From an uncultured Alcanivorax sp. (GTDB lineage Bacteria; Pseudomonadota; Gammaproteobacteria; Pseudomonadales; Alcanivoracaceae): a DNA stretch of 64,000 bases. The position numbers and the translations under genes were made by a program. This document shows positions 42,574 to 52,203 of this stretch, in pieces. The notes beneath the pieces are model-generated. The model ran no database searches. It was given only the letters and a program-made list of their open reading frames with translations, and had not been told where the DNA came from. Location: NCBI GenBank assembly GCA_913055795.1, contig CAJXLA010000002.1:21420-85419 (forward strand). Reading direction: 5' to 3'. Every line of letters begins with the position of its first letter. The stretch's first letter is position 1.

Positions 42574-43307
42574 TGGATCTGTGCGGGAGCGTCGTGTTGG
42601 CCGTGGTCCGCTCCGTGGTCCATGCCCTGGTGTGCGGCGGTCCAGCCCTGCCAGAGGAACCATGCGGCCATGAGCGCGGCCAGCACGGCGGAGCTTGCAC
42701 GCCAGCCCCGGCTGCGGAGCCAGCCCAGATGGCCGGTAATGACACCCGCGCCCATGACGGTGGGCAGCGTCACCAGACCAAAGACCAGCATCACCGACGC
42801 TCCGCTGACCGGGCCCGCGGCGGTCACCGCCAGGGCCAGGGCGGAATAGACCAGACCACAGGGCAGCAGACCCCAGGCCATGCCCAGGGCCAGCGCCTTC
42901 ACCGGCCGGTCCACGGGCACGAGTCTTTTCACCAGCGGCTGAATACGGCGCCAGAGCCCGTGCCCGAGGTTTTCCAGCCAGGCCAGCCCGCTCGCCCGGC
43001 CGGCAAGCGACAGTGCCAGCAGCAACATGAGCACGCCCGAGGCCAGAAACGGTGCGCCGCGCGGTACGGGCAGCGCATTCACGAGTGCGCCCCCGAAAGC
43101 GCCCACCAGGGCCCCCAGCAGCGTATAGGAGAGCACGCGGCCGCCGCTGAACAACGCCTGCCAGCCCCACAGGGCCCGCCCGGATTGCTTTTCGCGGGGC
43201 AGGGAAAAGGTCAGCGCGCCGCTGATGCCCGAGCACATGCCCAGGCAGTGACCGGCCCCGGCGAGCGCCAGCAGCGCCGCCGAGGCAAGCAGACCGGCAT
43301 CAGTCAT
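42570..43307 (-). CDS. TauE/SafE (DsbD_2-like) membrane protein of the cbb3 cluster
   Basis: The protein has 245 residues and six or more helices. Opening AGAGHCLGMCSGISGALTFSL and central GMAWGLLPCGLVYSALALAV carry the paired Cys motifs (HCxGMCG and PCG) of the DsbD_2/UreH-like group, placed where metal or thiols could cross the membrane. The C-terminal tail is His-rich (HQGMDHGADHGQHD), suggesting copper binding. It overlaps ccoS by 8 bp, so it belongs to the ccoGHIS operon. The gene in this position is conserved next to hemN in pseudomonads. The exact role is unproven. Confidence 0.82.
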   Translation of the reverse strand: MTDAGLLASAALLALAGAGHCLGMCSGISGALTFSLPREKQSGRALWGWQALFSGGRVLSYTLLGALVGAFGGALVNALPVPRGAPFLASGVLMLLLALSLAGRASGLAWLENLGHGLWRRIQPLVKRLVPVDRPVKALALGMAWGLLPCGLVYSALALAVTAAGPVSGASVMLVFGLVTLPTVMGAGVITGHLGWLRSRGWRASSAVLAALMAAWFLWQGWTAAHQGMDHGADHGQHDAPAQIH

Positions 43308-43464
43308 GGTCGTCTTCGCGCCGTTCGCGGTCGTCGAAGATCACCCGCCAGGCCGGGCTGTCCAGATCATCGAACTGGTTGCGCCGCAATGCCCAGATAA
43401 AGGCGGCGATAGCGCCGGCGACCAGCAGGATGGCCAGTGGAATCAACAGGATCACAATCTTCAT
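43300..43464 (-). CDS. ccoS: cbb3-type cytochrome oxidase assembly protein CcoS
   Basis: A 54-residue reading frame beginning MKIVILLIPLAILLVAGAIAA has one transmembrane helix, followed by FIWALRRNQFDDLDSPAWRVIFDD, the signature of CcoS (xGQFDDLDxPxxxxL-like). CcoS is needed for heme and copper insertion into cbb3 oxidase. The start overlaps the ccoI stop by 4 bp, and the stop overlaps the next gene start by 8 bp. It is short but convincing. Confidence 0.93.
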   Translation of the reverse strand: MKIVILLIPLAILLVAGAIAAFIWALRRNQFDDLDSPAWRVIFDDRERREDDHD

Positions 43465-45866
43465 GTGACGGGACTCCCCTCGTGTTGTGCATGCCCGTCC
43501 GGCGATTGTAAAAGCCGGGAGGCGTTGATGGTGACCAGCAATGACGATAGCGACATGCCGATGGCGGCCAGCCAGGGTGGCACCAGACCGGCCATGGCGA
43601 AGGGCACGGCCAGCAGATTATACCCCAGGGCCCAGGCCAGGTTCTGGCGTAGAATGCGGCGGGCGCGCAACGCCAGCGGCCGCAGCCGCGCCAGTCCGCT
43701 GAGCGCGTCATCCATCAGATAGAGCCCGGCCGCCTCGCGCGTGAGCGCCGGCCCGCGCGCCATGGCCACGGACACGTCCGCCGCCGCCAGCGCGGGGGCG
43801 TCATTGATACCGTCACCGGTCATCATCACGGTTGCTGGTTCACCCTGAAGTTCTCGCAGCCAGGCCAGCTTGGCCTCCGGGGTCAGCCCCGGCCGCCAGT
43901 CGTCGATGCCGCAGCGTTCGGCCACCGGGGTCACCGCCGATGCGCGGTCACCGGAGGCGAGATGAAGCCGCAGCCCGGACGCCATCAGCCGGTGGCACAG
44001 TTCCGGCGCCTCCGCGCGCACCGGATCCGCCAGAAAGAAGAGCAGGGCCGGGACTTCATCCCGGAACAGCGCCACCACCGTCTCGCCCTCGTTGCCGGCG
44101 TATTCGTCCGGCGCTGCCGCCAGGCGCCAGTGATGGCCCTCGGCCCTGGCCTCCATGCCCGCTTGCGACTGGATCGCGTCCACCGGGAGGGGGTCCGCCA
44201 TGGCGGCCAGCGCCCGGCCTGCGGGGTGACGCGCGTGCCGTTCCATGCCTGCCGCCAGGGCGCGCAGCCGGTTCGCATCCCGGCTGCTGTCCAGCAGCTG
44301 TTCCCGCACGACCGAAAATTCGCCCCGGGTGAGTGTGCCGGTCTTGTCCAGCAGGGCGTGCGTGAGCGCGGGCACGCGGAAGAGCTGATCGGAGTCGGCC
44401 ACCAGAATCCCTTCCCGCAACGCCCGGTCCAGCGCCGCCGACAGCGACAAAGGTGTGGCCAGCGCCAGGGCGCAGGGGCAGGCCACCACCAGCACGGCCA
44501 GGGCATGTTCAAAGGCGCCATACCCGCCCCCGTGCAGCACAAAGGTCGTACCCGCCAGGAAAACAATGGCGGCAACGAATCCGGGCACGATGCGACGCGC
44601 GAGATCCGTGCCGGCATGGCGCTGTTCCCGGGCCTGGTCCACCAGACGTCCGATCCGGGCCACGCGGTTGGCGTCCACGCCGCCGGCGGCACACAACGCC
44701 AGATGCCCCTCCACGACCTTGCTGCCCGCTACCAGGCGGTCGCCCGGCTGGCACTGGCGAGGGCGGAATTCGCCTGTGACCACGGCTTCATCCACCCGGG
44801 CCCGACCTTCGGTGACCCGGCCGTCCACGGCGATCACCTCGCCCTGGTTGAACAGCAGGTCGTCGTCGGCACGCACCGTGGCGGCGGGGACCCGGTGATA
44901 TTCCCCATCCGCCTCACGGCGGCGCACGGCCAGCGGCAGGGTGTCGCGCAGGTGGCTCAGGGCCAGCGTCACCCGGTGCCGGGCCCGCTGTTCCAGCCAC
45001 CGGCTGCCCAGCAAAAAGAACACGAACATGGAGATGGATTCGTAATACACATGCTCGCCGCCGGTCACGGTGCTGGCCGCGCTGCCGCCAAAACCCAGCA
45101 GCAGCGCCAGACTCACGGGCAGGTCCATGCCCGGGGCGCGGGCCCGCAGGCCCCGCCAGGCGCCCGCCAGAAAGGGCCAGCCCGCGAACAAGACCACGGG
45201 CGTGGCCACGATCAGCGAGAACCAGCGGAACAGGTCCCGGTAGAGGGGTTCCATGTCGTAAAAGGCGCCGGAATACAGCGCCACGGCCAGCATCATGGCC
45301 TGCATGGTCCCCAGCGCGGCCACCAGAATGCGCATTAGCAACATGCGCTGTTCGCGTTGTTCAGTGGCCAGACGGGCATCGCGGGCGGGCAGACGGGGGC
45401 GGTAACCCAGATCCAGCAGGCGTTCGGCAATGGCGCGGGCCGTGGTTGTACTGTCCCGGCGCCAGCGCACCCGCAGGCGGTGATTGCTCAGATTGAGCGC
45501 CGCGCGTTCCAGACCCGGCAGTTCCAGCAGGGCCTTCTCGATCAGCCAGGCGCAGGCGGCACAGTGAATCCCTTCGATCAGCAGGGTGAGGGAGAAGGTT
45601 TCGCCGTCATCTTCCAGCCAGGGTTCAATCAGTTCCGGGATCTCGAACACGGCCAGTTCAGCGGAGCGCTCGTCCGCGTTTTCGGGCGGGGTCAGCGGAT
45701 TGTCGCCGGTGCGCCACTGGTAGTATTCGCCCAGGCCCAGGTCATGGATGGTTTCAATGGCCGCCGCGCAGCCCGGACAACAGGCGTCGCGGGGGCCGTC
45801 CGGTGTCCGCGCCTGCACCGGCCTGGCGCCCACGGGCAGCCCGCAATGCCAGCATCCGGTGGTCAC
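43461..45866 (-). CDS. ccoI: copper-transporting P-type ATPase CcoI/FixI
   Basis: CcoI exports copper toward the cbb3 oxidase. The protein has 801 residues. An N-terminal Cys-rich part (CWHCGLP, CCPGCAAAIE) is followed by a heavy-metal domain with GIHCAACAWLIEKAL, transmembrane helices, the CPC helix VVACPCALALATP, the phosphorylation site DKTGTLTRGEF, and the hinge TGDGINDAPALAAADVSVAM. A GTG start overlaps the ccoH stop (GTGA). It lies in the ccoGHIS order. Confidence 0.96.
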   Translation of the reverse strand: MTTGCWHCGLPVGARPVQARTPDGPRDACCPGCAAAIETIHDLGLGEYYQWRTGDNPLTPPENADERSAELAVFEIPELIEPWLEDDGETFSLTLLIEGIHCAACAWLIEKALLELPGLERAALNLSNHRLRVRWRRDSTTTARAIAERLLDLGYRPRLPARDARLATEQREQRMLLMRILVAALGTMQAMMLAVALYSGAFYDMEPLYRDLFRWFSLIVATPVVLFAGWPFLAGAWRGLRARAPGMDLPVSLALLLGFGGSAASTVTGGEHVYYESISMFVFFLLGSRWLEQRARHRVTLALSHLRDTLPLAVRRREADGEYHRVPAATVRADDDLLFNQGEVIAVDGRVTEGRARVDEAVVTGEFRPRQCQPGDRLVAGSKVVEGHLALCAAGGVDANRVARIGRLVDQAREQRHAGTDLARRIVPGFVAAIVFLAGTTFVLHGGGYGAFEHALAVLVVACPCALALATPLSLSAALDRALREGILVADSDQLFRVPALTHALLDKTGTLTRGEFSVVREQLLDSSRDANRLRALAAGMERHARHPAGRALAAMADPLPVDAIQSQAGMEARAEGHHWRLAAAPDEYAGNEGETVVALFRDEVPALLFFLADPVRAEAPELCHRLMASGLRLHLASGDRASAVTPVAERCGIDDWRPGLTPEAKLAWLRELQGEPATVMMTGDGINDAPALAAADVSVAMARGPALTREAAGLYLMDDALSGLARLRPLALRARRILRQNLAWALGYNLLAVPFAMAGLVPPWLAAIGMSLSSLLVTINASRLLQSPDGHAQHEGSPVT

Positions 45867-46372
45867 CAGGGCGCGGCCTTGAGGGTGGTGGCACGGTCCC
45901 GGTGCAGATCCAGACGCTGGCGGATACGCCAGTCACCGGGTTCGGGTTCCAGGGAAGCGACCCAGCGTCCGGTGGGCAGGCCCACCGGGGCGCTGTACCG
46001 CCCGGGGGCTTCCCGTACCAGCCGCAGCACCTGATCTCGCCTGGACTGGGTGGGGTGACGCAGGGCCAGCTTGAGCGAGGGCGCGGATACCGAGTCCGGG
46101 TTGGCAAAAAAGAGCACGGCCCGGCCGTCGCGGTTGTTCAGGGTGGCGGTCAGCCCCAGCTCATCGGCGCGTTTTTCTTCTTGCCGGGACTTGTTGATGC
46201 CGCGGCCATCCGTGTACCAGTCATCCACTACGCGCTCGTGCGCATTATTCACGGCGATGATTACGGTTGTGATGCCCGCGACCACGGAAGACGCCGGCAG
46301 CAGAATGACAACCCAGACCCAGAAATGGCGATACCAGGGCTTATCGTCCTGGTGTGATGAATCTTGATTCAT
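45863..46372 (-). CDS. ccoH: cbb3 oxidase assembly protein CcoH/FixH
   Basis: The protein has 169 residues. One N-terminal transmembrane helix (RHFWVWVVILLPASSVVAGITTVIIA) is followed by VDDWYTDGRGINKSRQEEKRADELGL, typical of FixH (xxDDYYxxGxxIN), and a periplasmic beta-rich domain. It assists cbb3 assembly with CcoI. The start lies 32 bp inside ccoG, a longer overlap than elsewhere in the cluster. Confidence 0.92.
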   Translation of the reverse strand: MNQDSSHQDDKPWYRHFWVWVVILLPASSVVAGITTVIIAVNNAHERVVDDWYTDGRGINKSRQEEKRADELGLTATLNNRDGRAVLFFANPDSVSAPSLKLALRHPTQSRRDQVLRLVREAPGRYSAPVGLPTGRWVASLEPEPGDWRIRQRLDLHRDRATTLKAAPW

Positions 46373-47765
46373 GTTCGGTTTTCACTTTCGGGTTGCCACG
46401 AGCGCGTGCCCCAAACCAGATCGTGCCGGTATCGAGGTCGTCGTAGAACGGATCATAGCCCAGGGTGACGGCGACCGACGCCTGTTCGCCCGGACCAACG
46501 GCCACATGCTGGGGACCATTCCATTCCAGCCCCTCGGGCCCGCGGTAGGACAGGTCGTACACCTGGGCATTCTGGCTCTTGTTGACCACGCGCAGCGTGT
46601 AGGTGTTTTCGATGGAACCGTCACTGGCCGTGCGATAGAGCTGGTTACGGTCGCGCATGACGTCCAGTTCGATGGGAACGCGCAGCCAGAGCGCGCCGCC
46701 CAGGGCCGCGATGATCACCAGCAGTGCCACGCCGTAACCAATCAGGCGCGGGCGCAGCAAGTTCGTCTGACCGCCCTCGAGCGCATTCTCCGTGGTGTAG
46801 CGGATCAGTCCGCGCGGTTTGCCGATATGGTCCATGACGCTGTCACAGGCATCGATACAGGCGGCGCAGTGAATGCACTCGTACTGCAGGCCCTCACGGA
46901 TGTCGATGCCGGTGGGGCAGACCTGGACGCAGAGTCCGCAGTCAATGCAGTCGCCGAACTCCGATTCATCCCGGTCACGCTTGGCGCCCCGGTGACGGGG
47001 TTCGCCACGGTCTTCGTCATAGGAAACAATCAGTGTGTCCCGGTCGAACATCACGCTCTGAAAACGTGCATAGGGGCACATATAGATGCAGACCTGTTCG
47101 CGCATCCAGCCCGCGTTGCCGTAGGTAGCCAGGGTGAAAAAACCGATCCAGAAGGCTTCCCAGCCGCCCAGCTCGAACTGAAACAGCCGGAAGGTGAGAT
47201 CGCTAATGGGGGAAAAATAGCCCACGAAGGTCAAGCCGGTCAGCAGGGCCAGCGCCAGCCAGAGCACATGTTTGCCGCCCCGCCGCGTAATCTTGCGCGG
47301 TGTCCAGGGCGCCTTGTCCAGTTTCAGGCGAGCGTTGCGGTCGCCTTCCAGCTTGCTTTCGATCCAGGTGAAAAAGCGCGTCCAAGTGGTCTGGGGGCAC
47401 ACATAGCCGCACCAGACCCGGCCCGCGAACACGGTCACGAAGAACAGCGCGAAGGCGGCCACCATCAGGGTGAAGGCCAGCAGGATGAAGTCCTGGGGCA
47501 TGAAGGTGACCCCGAAGATGTGGAACTGGCGTTCGGGCAAATCGAACAAAACGGCCTGGCCGCCTTCCCAGCGCAGCCAGGGGCCCACCAGGTAGATGCC
47601 CATGGTGATCCAGACGGTCAGATCCCGCAGCCGCTGGAAACGCCCGTGAATGCTTTTGGGGTGAATGTGCTCGCGCGCCTCGTAGAGGCTGACGGAGCCG
47701 TCCGCTTTCACTCCCTTGTTGGTCGGCGTTTCATCCTTGACCCGGATGCGCTCGGTATCACTCAT
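46341..47765 (-). CDS. ccoG: cbb3 oxidase accessory ferredoxin-like protein CcoG/RdxA
   Basis: The protein has 474 residues and about five helices. Two 4Fe-4S sets are visible: CIDCGLCVQVCPTG and CIHCAACIDACDS. Additional Cys pairs occur in VWCGYVCPQT and CIYMCPYARFQ. A C-terminal Ig-like domain follows the last helix. CcoG acts as a cupric reductase supplying Cu(I) for oxidase assembly in other proteobacteria. It starts immediately after the ccoP stop, linking structural and assembly genes. Confidence 0.95.
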   Translation of the reverse strand: MSDTERIRVKDETPTNKGVKADGSVSLYEAREHIHPKSIHGRFQRLRDLTVWITMGIYLVGPWLRWEGGQAVLFDLPERQFHIFGVTFMPQDFILLAFTLMVAAFALFFVTVFAGRVWCGYVCPQTTWTRFFTWIESKLEGDRNARLKLDKAPWTPRKITRRGGKHVLWLALALLTGLTFVGYFSPISDLTFRLFQFELGGWEAFWIGFFTLATYGNAGWMREQVCIYMCPYARFQSVMFDRDTLIVSYDEDRGEPRHRGAKRDRDESEFGDCIDCGLCVQVCPTGIDIREGLQYECIHCAACIDACDSVMDHIGKPRGLIRYTTENALEGGQTNLLRPRLIGYGVALLVIIAALGGALWLRVPIELDVMRDRNQLYRTASDGSIENTYTLRVVNKSQNAQVYDLSYRGPEGLEWNGPQHVAVGPGEQASVAVTLGYDPFYDDLDTGTIWFGARARGNPKVKTEHESRFITPGR

Positions 47766-48671
47766 TCAATTTCCGGATTGGGAGAGGTTATATACGTAGG
47801 CAGCGAGAACATGGATTTGTTCCTCGGACAAGCGGTTGCCGAAGGACGGCATCTTTCCGGAGCGGCCGTTCATGAGCGTATCCTGAATCGTCTTCAGATC
47901 GCTGCCATAAAGCCAGCTGTCATCGGTGAGATCGGGCGCGCCCATGGCCTGATTGCCCGTGCCATCCTGGCCGTGACAGGCCGCGCAGGTGGCAAATTTG
48001 GGCTTGGCACGTTCGATGGCTTTCGCCTTGGCCGGGTCCTCGGCAATTTGCGGATTGCTCAGGCTTTGTACATAAACGGCCATGTCCCGCACACCTTCTT
48101 TACCGCCCAGTGCGCTCCCCATGGCGGGCATGTTGCCCTGACGGCCATTATTCAGCGTGGTTTTGATGGCTTGCGGTGAACCGCCGTAGAGCCAGGCATT
48201 GTCCGTAAGGTTGGGATAACCCCGCGCGCCGCGGCCATCGGAACCGTGGCAGGTGGCGCAGTTGTTGGCGAAAAGCCGCCCGCCCACTTCCATGGCTTCG
48301 GGATACTGCGTGAGTTCCTTGACCGGTTCCTTGGCGAATTCGGCAAAGATGGGTTGGGCGCGCTTTTCCATCATCTCGACCCGCTTTTCCAGCTGCTTCT
48401 CGGATGACCAGCCCAGGATGCCGTCGTACGCCCCCAGACCGGGATAGAGCGCCAGATAGATCAGGGTGAAGGCCAGGGTCAGCCAGAACAGCCACAGCCA
48501 CCACCGCGGCAGGGGCTGGTTGCGTTCCTCAATGCCGTCAAAGACATGGCCGGTAGTTTCCTTTTTCGCTTCTTCAGCCGACATTTTCCGGTTGGACCAA
48601 AGCAACCAGGCACAGCCGCCCAGATTGATCACCACAATGATGATGATGAACCAGCTCCAGAAATCACTCAT
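47766..48671 (-). CDS. ccoP: cbb3 cytochrome oxidase subunit III (diheme cytochrome c)
   Basis: The protein has 301 residues from the ATG giving MSDFWSWFIIIIVVINLGG. Two transmembrane helices (about 5-25 and 57-77) are followed by two c-type heme sites, C138-AT-C141-H142 and C229-AA-C232-H233. Axial methionine candidates lie in GNMPAMGSALGG and GKMPSFGNRLS. It passes electrons to CcoO and CcoN on the periplasmic side. The start overlaps ccoQ by 8 bp. Confidence 0.96.
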   Translation of the reverse strand: MSDFWSWFIIIIVVINLGGCAWLLWSNRKMSAEEAKKETTGHVFDGIEERNQPLPRWWLWLFWLTLAFTLIYLALYPGLGAYDGILGWSSEKQLEKRVEMMEKRAQPIFAEFAKEPVKELTQYPEAMEVGGRLFANNCATCHGSDGRGARGYPNLTDNAWLYGGSPQAIKTTLNNGRQGNMPAMGSALGGKEGVRDMAVYVQSLSNPQIAEDPAKAKAIERAKPKFATCAACHGQDGTGNQAMGAPDLTDDSWLYGSDLKTIQDTLMNGRSGKMPSFGNRLSEEQIHVLAAYVYNLSQSGN

Positions 48672-48834
48672 GACGGTCTTTCTCCTTCCGGGCGGGCTCC
48701 TCGGCAAAGGGCAGCTCGGCGTGACGCTCGAAATCGGCCTTGCGTCCGGGCCGGAACACCCAGACCACCAGGGCGATAAAAGCCGCGAAGAACACCAGGG
48801 TGAGAACAATATGATAAACGGTTGCAGCGCTCAT
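48664..48834 (-). CDS. ccoQ: cbb3 cytochrome oxidase subunit CcoQ/FixQ
   Basis: The protein has 56 residues with one transmembrane helix (VYHIVLTLVFFAAFIALVVWVFRPG) and a charged tail (RKADFERHAELPFAEEP), the usual CcoQ layout. The start follows GAGGGAG and lies 2 bp after the ccoO stop. It stabilises CcoP in the complex. Confidence 0.93.
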   Translation of the reverse strand: MSAATVYHIVLTLVFFAAFIALVVWVFRPGRKADFERHAELPFAEEPARKEKDRHE

Positions 48835-48836
48835 GG

Positions 48837-49472
48837 TTACTCCCTCCGCGTCCGTTCCTTGCCCAGTGACTGCAGATAGGCCACAAGTGCGTCCATTTCC
48901 GTGGCATCCGACCACTCGTTTTCGACCTTTTTCATCTGCTTGTTGATGAACTCGTCCGAATAGAGTTCATCGTGGCCCAGCGGGCCGGCGAAGGTGCGCA
49001 GTTTCTTCTCCGTCAGGCTCCAGTCCACCTGGTTTTCCGCCAGCCAGGGATAGGCGGGCATATTGGATTCCGGCACCACCGAGCGTGGATCAAGCAGGTG
49101 CTGGCGTTGCCAGGCATCGCTGTACTTGCCGCCCACCCGCGCAAGATCCGGGCCGGTGCGCTTGGAACCCCACAGGAAGGGGTGTTCGGCCACGTCCTCG
49201 CCGGCCATGGAGTAGGGGCCGTAACGAGCGGTTTCCGAGCGCAGGGTGCGCACCATCTGGGTATGGCAGACATGGCAGCCCTCGCGGATATAGATGTCCC
49301 GGCCTTCCATTTGCAGTGCCGTATAGGGTTCCAGCGTGTCGATCTTCTCGGTGCTCGCCTTGTCCCAGAACAGCGGAATGATTTCGGCGATCCCGCCGAA
49401 GCTGACCGCTACCAGGGTGAGCACAATCAACAGGCCCACATTCTTTTCGATTCGTTCGTGTCCGGTCGCCAT
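48837..49472 (-). CDS. ccoO: cbb3 cytochrome oxidase subunit II (monoheme cytochrome c)
   Basis: The protein has 211 residues from ATG ([20 protein letters not shown]). One N-terminal helix is followed by the heme site C66-HV-C69-H70, in the stretch [53 protein letters not shown] is characteristic. It is the monoheme subunit between CcoP and CcoN. It begins 4 bp after the ccoN stop. Confidence 0.97.
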   Translation of the reverse strand: MATGHERIEKNVGLLIVLTLVAVSFGGIAEIIPLFWDKASTEKIDTLEPYTALQMEGRDIYIREGCHVCHTQMVRTLRSETARYGPYSMAGEDVAEHPFLWGSKRTGPDLARVGGKYSDAWQRQHLLDPRSVVPESNMPAYPWLAENQVDWSLTEKKLRTFAGPLGHDELYSDEFINKQMKKVENEWSDATEMDALVAYLQSLGKERTRRE

Positions 49473-49476
49473 GAGC

Positions 49477-50904
49477 TCAGGCCTCCGCCAGGTTGGATTC
49501 ACCGTCGCGGTTTTTCTCTTCGCGAATCGTCTTGTAGACGTTCCAGGCCATGAGCAGCATGCCCGCGAAGAAGATAATCCCGCCCAGCAGGCGAACGACA
49601 TAGTAGGGGAAGCGTTCTTCCATTTCCTGAATGAACGAGAACGTCAGCGTGCCGTCCGGATTCACCGCCCGCCACATCAGCCCCTGCATGACACCGGATA
49701 CCCACATGGAGGCGATGTAGAGCACGGTGCCGATGGTGGCGAGCCAGAAGTGTGTGTTGATCCAGCCCACACTGTACATGGCCTGGCGGTTGTACAGGCG
49801 CGGCACCAGCACGTAGAGCGAGCCCATGGTGATCATGGATACCCAGCCCAGTGCGCCCGAGTGCACATGGCCGATGGTCCAGTCCGTGTTGTGCGACAGC
49901 GCGTTGACCGTTTTGATGGACATCATCGGACCTTCAAAGGTGGACATGCCATAGAAGGACAGGGCCACGATCAGGAACCGGATAATCGGGTCGGTACGCA
50001 GTTTGTACCAGGCTCCGGACAGGGTCATGATGCCATTGATCATCCCGCCCCAGCTGGGTGCGAGCAGCACCAGCGAGAACACCATGCCCAGTGACTGGGC
50101 CCAGTCGGGCAGGGCGCTGTAATGCAGATGGTGCGGGCCGGCCCACATGTAGACCGCGATCAGTGCCCAGAAGTGGACAATGGACAACCGATAGGAATAA
50201 ATCGGGCGTTCGGCCTGAATGGGCACATAGTAATACATCATGCCCAGAAAACCCGCGGTCAGAAAAAAGCCCACGGCATTGTGGCCGTACCACCACTGCA
50301 CCATGGCGTCGATGGTGCCGCTGAACACCGGATAGGACTTCATGAAGCTGACCGGCACGGACAGATTGTTGAAGATATGCAGTAGTGCAATGGCAATGAT
50401 AAAAGAGCCGTAGAACCAGTTGGCGACATAGATATGTTCCATCTTGCGCCGGGCAATGGTGGTGAAAAACACCACCGCATAGGCTACCCAGACCACGGTG
50501 ATGAGAATATCAATGGGCCATTCCAGTTCCGCGTATTCGTGGGTCGAGGTATAGCCCAGCGGCAGCGTTATGGCCGCGGCCACGATCACCGCCGTCCAGC
50601 CCCAGAAGGTGAAACCGGCGAGCTTCGGAAAAGCCAGCGTGGTTTGACAGGTACGCTGGACCACATAGTAGGAAGTGCCGATCAACGCCGACCCGCCGAA
50701 CGCGAAAATCACCGCATTGGTATGCAGCGGGCGGATACGGCCGAAACTCAGCCACGGGGTCTCGAAATTGAACCAGGGCCAGGCCAGCTGAGCGGCGATC
50801 AATACGCCCACCAGCATGCCCACGATCCCCCATACCACCGTCATGACGGTGAACTGGCGAACAACGCGGTAATTGTAGGGTGGAGACGCGGCGGGGTTCT
50901 GCAT
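49477..50904 (-). CDS. ccoN: cbb3 cytochrome oxidase catalytic subunit I
   Basis: CcoN reduces oxygen to water with high affinity and pumps protons. The protein has 475 residues from the ATG with AAGGAA upstream, and 12 helices. Heme- and copper-ligand histidines are in [29 protein letters not shown] and [10 protein letters not shown]. The cbb3-type cross-linked tyrosine is in MMYYYVP, and a Glu channel residue is in STFEGPMMS. It is the first gene of the ccoNOQP-GHIS cluster, preceded by a perfect FNR site. Confidence 0.97.
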   Translation of the reverse strand: MQNPAASPPYNYRVVRQFTVMTVVWGIVGMLVGVLIAAQLAWPWFNFETPWLSFGRIRPLHTNAVIFAFGGSALIGTSYYVVQRTCQTTLAFPKLAGFTFWGWTAVIVAAAITLPLGYTSTHEYAELEWPIDILITVVWVAYAVVFFTTIARRKMEHIYVANWFYGSFIIAIALLHIFNNLSVPVSFMKSYPVFSGTIDAMVQWWYGHNAVGFFLTAGFLGMMYYYVPIQAERPIYSYRLSIVHFWALIAVYMWAGPHHLHYSALPDWAQSLGMVFSLVLLAPSWGGMINGIMTLSGAWYKLRTDPIIRFLIVALSFYGMSTFEGPMMSIKTVNALSHNTDWTIGHVHSGALGWVSMITMGSLYVLVPRLYNRQAMYSVGWINTHFWLATIGTVLYIASMWVSGVMQGLMWRAVNPDGTLTFSFIQEMEERFPYYVVRLLGGIIFFAGMLLMAWNVYKTIREEKNRDGESNLAEA

Positions 50905-50939
50905 CGTGATCGTTCCTTCCCGGATGTCAGGGCAGCGAG

Positions 50940-50981
50940 ACACTACCAAGGTTGAGCCGTGACGATCTTGATCTGAATCAA
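50940..50981 (-). promoter_or_regulatory. FNR-type class II promoter of ccoN
   Basis: TTGATTCAGATCAA (minus strand, 50981-50968) fits TTGAT-N4-ATCAA exactly. TAGTGT (50945-50940) is positioned as the -10 of a class II promoter with the box at about -41.5. The ccoN ATG is about 30 bp below the predicted start. FNR/ANR activation of cbb3 operons is well established. Confidence 0.75.
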
Positions 50982-51099
50982 AGCCGTCACCCGGGCGTAT
51001 TTTACCGGAGCGCCCGAGTGCGAGAACAGAGCGGTTCGTGACTATTCAGGCAAAACAGCAATCACTCGCATCGGCGACGGCTTTGTGGGGCTGTTTGTA

Positions 51100-51128
51100 T
51101 TCACGCGTTCACGTTGTCCCGGTAGACT
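51100..51128 (+). promoter_or_regulatory. candidate sigma70 promoter of the amidoligase operon
   Basis: TTCACG (51100-51105) and TAGACT (51123-51128) are separated by exactly 17 bp, and the -10 ends 64 bp before the amidoligase start. Each hexamer matches consensus at four of six bases. Confidence 0.5.
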
Positions 51129-51192
51129 GCCCTCTGCCGCGGCCGGCATTCCGGCCGAGCGGTCGCCACGGAATACCGGGAGTTGATCCAGC

Positions 51193-52203
51193 ATGCGCGA
51201 GCTGCCCGCACTTCGCCTGCCGAGCCGGCAAAGCAGCCTGAAGGGTGCCGAGCGTCGGGTGGGCGTGGAAATCGAATTCTCGGGCATCGGTTTTAACGAG
51301 CTGGTTGCCACGGTGGCCGACTACCTGGGCGGCGAGGCCCGGGAGAAGGCCTACTACGAGATGGCCATTGCCACGCCGGAAGGCGAGTATCTGGTGGAGC
51401 TGGACTCCGCGCCGGTGAAGGCGCTGGACGATTATTATCCCAGCCTGCCCGAGCCCCTGGCCCAGTTGCGTGACGGCGCCAAGGATCTTTTTGAGGCGGC
51501 GGCGGAACGGGTGGTGCCGCTGGAAGTGGTTACGCCGCCGTTGCCGCTGTCGCTGCTGTACAAGGTTAACGGGCTCTGTGATCACCTGCGCGCGCACGGC
51601 GCCCTGGGCAGTCGCCATGCGGCCTATTTTGCCTTCGGATGCCAGCTCAATCCGGAGTTGCCCGATTACGAGGCGGATACCCTGCTGGCCTATATGCGCG
51701 CCTTTGCCGGGCTCTACCCCTGGCTGCGCGAGCGCCAGCAACTGGATTTCAGCCGCAAGCTGACCACCTATATCAGCCCCTGGCCCCGGCCCTATGTGGA
51801 GCTGATCAGTGATCCGGACTACCAGCCGTCCCGGGAACAGCTGATCATCGACCATCTGGAGTACAACCCCACGCGCAACCGGGCCCTGGATCTGCTGCCG
51901 CTCTGGGCGCATCTGCGCCCGGACATCCTCTGGCAGTGCGTGGACGACAAGCGCATCAAGGCCCGGCCCACGCTGCACTACCGGCTGCCGGACTGTGACC
52001 TGGACAACCTGGACTGGAGTTTTGCTCATGTCTGGAATGACTGGGCCGCCGTGGAGGCGCTGGCATCGGACGAGACCCGGCTGGCGGAGTTCATGGTTGC
52101 CTTCCGGGGCAGCCTGAAACGGTCTCCGGAAAACCGCCGTCGTGACTGGGTGGAGGAGTGTGATCAATGGGTACACCAGGCACTCGCCCGCTCGTCGGCC
52201 TGA
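51193..52203 (+). CDS. amidoligase-family protein (glutamine-synthetase-like fold)
   Basis: The protein has 336 residues. The opening GAERRVGVEIEFSGI carries the paired glutamates (E26, E28) that bind metal in the putative amidoligase family (PF12224), and HAAYFAFGCQLNPELP, LTTYISPWPRPYVELISDPDY and HLEYNPTRNRALDLLPLWAHL complete the domain. Such enzymes are predicted to join a carboxylate to an amine using ATP, by analogy with glutamine synthetase and gamma-glutamylcysteine ligase. It overlaps the next gene, a class I amidotransferase, by 37 bp. No substrate is known. Confidence 0.82.
   Translation: MRELPALRLPSRQSSLKGAERRVGVEIEFSGIGFNELVATVADYLGGEAREKAYYEMAIATPEGEYLVELDSAPVKALDDYYPSLPEPLAQLRDGAKDLFEAAAERVVPLEVVTPPLPLSLLYKVNGLCDHLRAHGALGSRHAAYFAFGCQLNPELPDYEADTLLAYMRAFAGLYPWLRERQQLDFSRKLTTYISPWPRPYVELISDPDYQPSREQLIIDHLEYNPTRNRALDLLPLWAHLRPDILWQCVDDKRIKARPTLHYRLPDCDLDNLDWSFAHVWNDWAAVEALASDETRLAEFMVAFRGSLKRSPENRRRDWVEECDQWVHQALARSSA

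Noticed and set aside
48672-48809. N-terminal extension of CcoP by 46 residues
   Set aside because: This part overlaps ccoQ in another frame and has no similarity to CcoP; the ATG at 48671 gives the standard membrane helix start.
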